Of a stretch of DNA of 8,570 bases, positions 5,171-8,570 are shown piece after piece. The stretch lies in the NCBI GenBank assembly GCA_934119965.1, contig CAKOTA010000032.1:1-8570 (forward strand), given 5' to 3'. Source of the DNA: an uncultured Bacilli bacterium (GTDB taxonomy: Bacteria; Bacillota_I; Bacilli_A; RF39; UBA660). A model generated the notes under the pieces. That model ran no database searches, was not told the origin of the DNA, and saw nothing but the letters and a program-made list of their open reading frames with translations. Numbering within the stretch: position 1 is the first letter of the stretch; every line of letters starts with the position of its first letter. A program made the position numbers and the translations under genes.

Positions 5171-7249
5171 ATGATGAGTGTTTTAGAATACGCATTAGAT
5201 GTTAATAAAAAGGTATTTGATATCATAAAAAAATGTGAGGAATTAGGTATTAATGCTACTGGTGAAGATTATATGTTAAGCGAAGATGATATTATCGAAT
5301 TAGATAATGTTATTAATCAAATTCCCGATGAAGAGGAAATTGAAGAATTAGAAGAATTAGGGGAAACATATGTAGAGGAAGAACCTAAAACTAAAACAAA
5401 AAAACAACCTTCAAATAAACCTACAGTTAATAAAAAAGATCTTGCTAACAAGAAAAAAGAAATGTATAAAAATAAAGAAAAATTAATGACAAATACTATT
5501 AGTGATAAAATAGTTTTATACAAAGAAGGTATGACTATTGGTGAGTTAGCTAATAAGTTAGGTGTTCCAGGATCTGAACTAGTAAAAAAATTATTTTCAA
5601 TTGGTATTTTAGGTACAGTTAATAATAGTATTAATTTTGAAAATGCTGAAATGTTAGTAATGGATTATGATAAAGAATTAAAAAAAGAAGAAACACAAGA
5701 TGTGGCTAATTTCGAAACTTATGAAGTAATGGATAGTGAGGAAGATTTAGTTACTAGACCTGCAGTTGTTACTATTATGGGGCATGTTGATCATGGTAAG
5801 ACAACTTTACTAGATACAATTAGAAAAACAGATGTTGCAGCCGGAGAAGCCGGAGGAATTACTCAAGCTATCAGTGCTTATCAAATAAAATATAAAGATA
5901 AACCAATTACATTTATTGATACTCCAGGTCACGCTGCATTTACTGAAATGCGAGCAAGGGGAGCAAGTATAACTGATATTGTAATTATTATTGTTGCAGC
6001 TGATGATGGTGTTATGCCTCAAACTAGAGAAGCAATTGATCACGCTAAAGCTGCTAATGTACCAATTATGGTAGCAATTAATAAAATAGACAAACCAGGT
6101 GCTAATATCGATAAAGTTATGACTGAACTAGTAGAAGCTGGTTTAACACCTGAATCTTGGGGTGGAGATATTATAGTAACACAAATTTCTGCTAAAGAAG
6201 GAACAGGTATTGAAGAATTATTAGATAATTTATTGTTAGTAGCTGAAATGGAAGACTATAAAGCAAATCCACATCGTTATGCAATGGGAACAGTTATTGA
6301 GTCTCGTCTTGATAAACAAGTTGGTCCAATTGTTACTGTTTTAGTTCAAAATGGTACTTTAAGATTAGGTGATCCAATTGTAGTTGGAACTGCTTATGGA
6401 AAAGTCAGAACTTTAAAGAATGATCGTGGAGAAGAGATTACCGAAGCTACTCCATCTTTACCTGTTGAAATTACTGGTTTAAATGATACTCCAACGTCTG
6501 GTGATAAGTTTATGGCTTTTGAAAATGAAAAACAAGCTAGAAGTATTGGTGAACAAAGAAAAGAAGAAAAGAAACAAAAAGAAAATAAAAAATCTTCTGT
6601 TGTGACATTAGATGATTTGTTTGGAAAAATTGAAGAAGGTCTAAAAGAGATAAATGTTATTATTAAGGCTGATGTTCATGGTTCAGCAGAAGCTGTTAAA
6701 AATTCTTTAGAAAAGATTGAAGTTGAAGACGTTAGAATTAAAGTAATTAGAAGTAGTGTTGGAGCTATTACAGAAAGCGATATTGTTTTAGCAAAAGCTT
6801 CTAATGCAATTCTAATTGGGTTTAATGTTAGACCAAATAATACAATTAAAGATTATGCTACAGAACAAGGTGTTGAAATAAGATTATATAACATTATTTA
6901 TAAAGTTGTTGAGGAAATGGAAGCAGCTATGAAAGGTATGCTTGAGCCAATATATGAAGAAAAAGTAATTGGTAATGCTGAAGTAAGACAATTATTTAAA
7001 TTTTCTAAAGTTGGTGTTATAGCTGGTTCTTATGTAAATGATGGTGTTATTAAAAAAGATGCTAAAGCTAGAATTTTAAGAGATAGTGTTGTTATTTATG
7101 ATGGTAATATTAATTCTATTCAAAGAGAGAAAGACCAAGCTAAAGAAGTTAAAAAAGGCTTAGAATGCGGTATTACTGTTGAGAATTTTAATGATATTAA
7201 AGTTGGAGATATTATTGAAGCATATGAATTAGTTGAAGTTGAAAGATAA
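5171..7249 (+). CDS. infB: Translation initiation factor IF-2
   Basis: A 692-residue IF-2, close to the usual Bacillota length. After a variable acidic then lysine-rich N-terminal part (1-105) comes the IF2-N domain (TIGELANKLGVPGSELVKKL, 122-141). The GTPase domain follows with GHVDHGKT (204-211, G1), DTPGH (250-254, G3), NKID (304-307, G4) and SAK (340-342, G5). Then come domain II (about 368-455), a charged linker (455-475), domain III (about 490-590) and the C-terminal initiator-tRNA-binding domain (about 595-692, with GVIAGSYV at 615-622). All GTPase motifs are intact. It delivers fMet-tRNA to the 30S subunit and promotes subunit joining. The ATG at 5171 or the adjacent one at 5174 may start it. 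A terminator starts on its stop codon, so rbfA and truB, often downstream, are not in this transcript. Confidence 0.97.
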   Translation: MMSVLEYALDVNKKVFDIIKKCEELGINATGEDYMLSEDDIIELDNVINQIPDEEEIEELEELGETYVEEEPKTKTKKQPSNKPTVNKKDLANKKKEMYKNKEKLMTNTISDKIVLYKEGMTIGELANKLGVPGSELVKKLFSIGILGTVNNSINFENAEMLVMDYDKELKKEETQDVANFETYEVMDSEEDLVTRPAVVTIMGHVDHGKTTLLDTIRKTDVAAGEAGGITQAISAYQIKYKDKPITFIDTPGHAAFTEMRARGASITDIVIIIVAADDGVMPQTREAIDHAKAANVPIMVAINKIDKPGANIDKVMTELVEAGLTPESWGGDIIVTQISAKEGTGIEELLDNLLLVAEMEDYKANPHRYAMGTVIESRLDKQVGPIVTVLVQNGTLRLGDPIVVGTAYGKVRTLKNDRGEEITEATPSLPVEITGLNDTPTSGDKFMAFENEKQARSIGEQRKEEKKQKENKKSSVVTLDDLFGKIEEGLKEINVIIKADVHGSAEAVKNSLEKIEVEDVRIKVIRSSVGAITESDIVLAKASNAILIGFNVRPNNTIKDYATEQGVEIRLYNIIYKVVEEMEAAMKGMLEPIYEEKVIGNAEVRQLFKFSKVGVIAGSYVNDGVIKKDAKARILRDSVVIYDGNINSIQREKDQAKEVKKGLECGITVENFNDIKVGDIIEAYELVEVER

Positions 7250-7271
7250 AAGACATTTGATGTCTTTTTTT
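7248..7271 (+). terminator. Intrinsic terminator of the rimP-infB operon
   Basis: AAAAGACAT (7248-7256) pairs with ATGTCTTTT (7260-7268) around a TTG loop. The T-run extends from 7265 to 7271. The foot of the stem overlaps the infB TAA (7247-7249). Confidence 0.85.
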
Positions 7272-7410
7272 GTCTGATTTTCAGGGAAATTTATAAAAAT
7301 CAACTTATAGTTTGAATTTTTTATAAGCTAAAAATTATTATTTTAGGTGATGGTGTTTACTGATGGTTGTCAATATTTGAATAAAATTTTGGTGTGATTT
7401 CTTAGGTATG

Positions 7411-7439
7411 TTGACATTTATATAAAATTATTATAGTAT
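7411..7439 (+). promoter_or_regulatory. Promoter of the transglutaminase-like gene
   Basis: A perfect -35 TTGACA (7411-7416) is followed after 17 bp by TAGTAT (7434-7439); TATAGT at 7432-7437 with a 15-bp spacer is an alternative -10. Transcription would start near 7445, about 12 bases before the ATG at 7457, with AGGTG (7447-7451) at the mRNA 5' end. It is the only consensus -35 I see in the window. The stretch from 7272 to 7410 holds nothing else I can support. Confidence 0.6.
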
Positions 7440-7456
7440 TAACCATAGGTGTTGGT

Positions 7457-8570
7457 ATGAAAAAAAATAAAATTATATTAATGTTTCTTTTGTTTATATG
7501 TGCTTTTTTTATAGGTAGTATTACAAGTGCTTTATATGCAATGTCCGGTGGAGAAGCACATAATTTAAGTGAAGTAATTAGTGATAAAAGTGGAAAATAT
7601 TATAAAAATACTAGTATTTTAGATATTGATACTGACGATGTAAAATATTTAAATGATGTGGATTTTTCAAAATTTGAAGTTCTTGAAAGTGTTTTTATAA
7701 GAAATGCCGATTTAAAAGAAATTAATAGTATTAAGATTGGAAAGAAAATAAAATTTTTAAGTATTACAAATACTATACTTGACTATAATATTTTTGATGA
7801 GAATGAATATGATATTATTAGTGTTTCTCAGAGTTATAATATTGGGAATATATATAGAGGTACTAGATTTAAATTTATTAATTCTGAAAACCAAATTAGT
7901 ACTAATTATGACCAAAAAATAGATGAAATAGCAAAAGAAATATATTTAAAAAGTGATAAAACTATTAATGGGATTATAAAAGATGTAACTTTATATGTTA
8001 TAGACAATATTGAATATGATTCAAATAATCAGTATACACATTTAGATAAGGCAGAATCTGTGATAGAGAAAAAAATGGGGGTATGTGAACATTATGCATG
8101 GTTTGAAAGTCAATTATTGAACAAATTAGGAATATTCACCCTTAATGTTGATGGTTATAATCGAGATGTGAATAATGATGCTCATGCATGGAATATTGTT
8201 TACATAAATGGTGAGTGGTATAGTATTGATCCAACTTGGATTGACACTGAAATTGGTAGAAATAGTTTGATTCAAAACAATTCATATATATACTATATGA
8301 AGCCAATAACAGACCAAAAATTTAATAGCCGACATGTTTTAAAATTTAATGTTTATGATTACATTCCGATTAATAAAAGGAAAAATGATATGTCTATTAT
8401 TGAAAAATATAATTTAAATAAAACAGGAGAAACAGAAGATAAGATAGAAGAAACAGAGAATAAAGCAGAAGAAACAGAAAATAAAATAGAAAAAACAGAG
8501 AATAAAGCAGAAGAAACAGAAAATAAAATAGAAAAAACAGAGAATAAAGCAGAAGAAACAGAAAATAAAA
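7457..8570 (+). CDS. Secreted transglutaminase-like cysteine protein with C-terminal heptad repeats (partial, runs off the window)
   Basis: The frame runs open for 371 codons to the window edge. It begins with a signal peptide: a basic KKNK, a hydrophobic stretch about 6-24, and a likely signal peptidase I site after ALYA (25-28). Residues about 60-125 look like irregular leucine-rich repeats (FEVLESVFIRNADLKEI, KIKFLSITNTILDY); this is a tentative reading. Residues about 155-262 form a transglutaminase-like domain with a plausible triad: C210 in MGVCEHYAW, H243 in DAHAWNIV and D258 in YSIDPTW. Such bacterial domains act as proteases, amidases or cross-linking enzymes on cell-surface substrates. 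From residue 324 the protein enters a lysine/glutamate heptad repeat. The AGGTG ribosome site 5 bases before the ATG fixes the start. The gene is monocistronic as far as seen, separated from infB by a terminator. Any C-terminal anchor is beyond the window. Confidence 0.82.
   Translation, partial: MKKNKIILMFLLFICAFFIGSITSALYAMSGGEAHNLSEVISDKSGKYYKNTSILDIDTDDVKYLNDVDFSKFEVLESVFIRNADLKEINSIKIGKKIKFLSITNTILDYNIFDENEYDIISVSQSYNIGNIYRGTRFKFINSENQISTNYDQKIDEIAKEIYLKSDKTINGIIKDVTLYVIDNIEYDSNNQYTHLDKAESVIEKKMGVCEHYAWFESQLLNKLGIFTLNVDGYNRDVNNDAHAWNIVYINGEWYSIDPTWIDTEIGRNSLIQNNSYIYYMKPITDQKFNSRHVLKFNVYDYIPINKRKNDMSIIEKYNLNKTGETEDKIEETENKAEETENKIEKTENKAEETENKIEKTENKAEETENK
8426..8570 (+). repeat. 21-bp heptad tandem repeat with a 42-bp higher-order unit, in frame
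   Basis: Seven-residue units follow each other from codon 324: GETEDKI, EETENKA, EETENKI, EKTENKA, EETENKI, EKTENKA, EETENK. At DNA level the 42-bp blocks 8468-8509 and 8510-8551 are identical, including the GAA/GAG alternation. A third block has begun (8552-8570) and matches for all 19 visible bases. The earlier units at 8426-8467 are more diverged. This is expected of recent in-frame expansion by slippage or recombination. The array continues beyond the window. Confidence 0.9.

Noticed and set aside
5317..6043. Minus-strand frames opposite infB (5317-5523 and 5810-6043)
   Set aside because: They are serine- or cysteine/asparagine-rich shadows of the IF-2 coding strand, without ribosome sites.
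7350..7397. Short frame (15 codons from ATG 7350) that could be a leader peptide before the transglutaminase gene
   Set aside because: The AGGTG directly touches the ATG with no spacer, the frame lies upstream of the predicted transcript start, and the codon content is not informative.
8426..8570. Short regular repeats that might suggest a CRISPR array
   Set aside because: The units are contiguous with no spacers, lie in frame with an open reading frame and encode a heptad, so they are coding tandem repeats.

Overview
The window is strongly AT-rich DNA from a low-GC Gram-positive-type bacterium. The central operon rimP-nusA-ylxR-...-infB is the Bacillota/Mollicutes arrangement, Shine-Dalgarno sites are purine-rich (AGGAGG, AGGTGA), and NusA has the short Bacillota form without C-terminal acidic repeats. 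UGA is used as a stop (5164-5166), and tryptophan is encoded by UGG in the metallophosphatase, CPBP, dCMP deaminase, IF2 and transglutaminase genes. This fits the standard bacterial code rather than the Mycoplasma/Spiroplasma code. An uncultured Bacilli lineage near Erysipelotrichales, RF39 or Acholeplasma-like groups is a reasonable guess, but the sequence alone does not decide it.

Layout: (1) 1-73, minus strand: the first 24 codons of a small or membrane-anchored protein, with its own promoter and a strong ribosome site. (2) 378-1173, plus strand: a two-gene unit, a DUF308/HdeD-type six-helix membrane protein followed by an overlapping 67-residue lysine/asparagine-rich protein. Its promoter carries a perfect 8-bp palindrome. 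(3) 1173-1200: a bidirectional terminator shared with the convergent minus-strand genes. (4) 1196-2068 and 2120-2812, minus strand: a membrane-anchored metallophosphatase and a CPBP-family intramembrane protease, each with its own extended -10 promoter, separated by a terminator. (5) 2886-7271, plus strand: the translation/transcription housekeeping operon rimP (short), nusA, ylxR, a dCMP deaminase gene, and infB. It is preceded by a leader hairpin and closed by an intrinsic terminator. (6) 7411-8570, plus strand: a secreted transglutaminase-like protein that runs off the window in a 42-bp tandem repeat.

The central operon links ribosome maturation (RimP), transcription elongation/termination (NusA), an RNA-binding regulator (YlxR) and translation initiation (IF2). 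Three departures from the textbook version stand out. RimP lacks its whole C-terminal domain. The ylxQ position between ylxR and infB is taken by a dCMP deaminase. rbfA/truB do not follow infB, because a terminator sits directly on the infB stop codon. The flanking accessory genes are mostly membrane or surface proteins. I see no mobile element, CRISPR array, tRNA or rRNA. The most distinctive accessory feature is the surface transglutaminase with a recently expanded heptad repeat; I do not see evidence for a wholly new multi-gene system.
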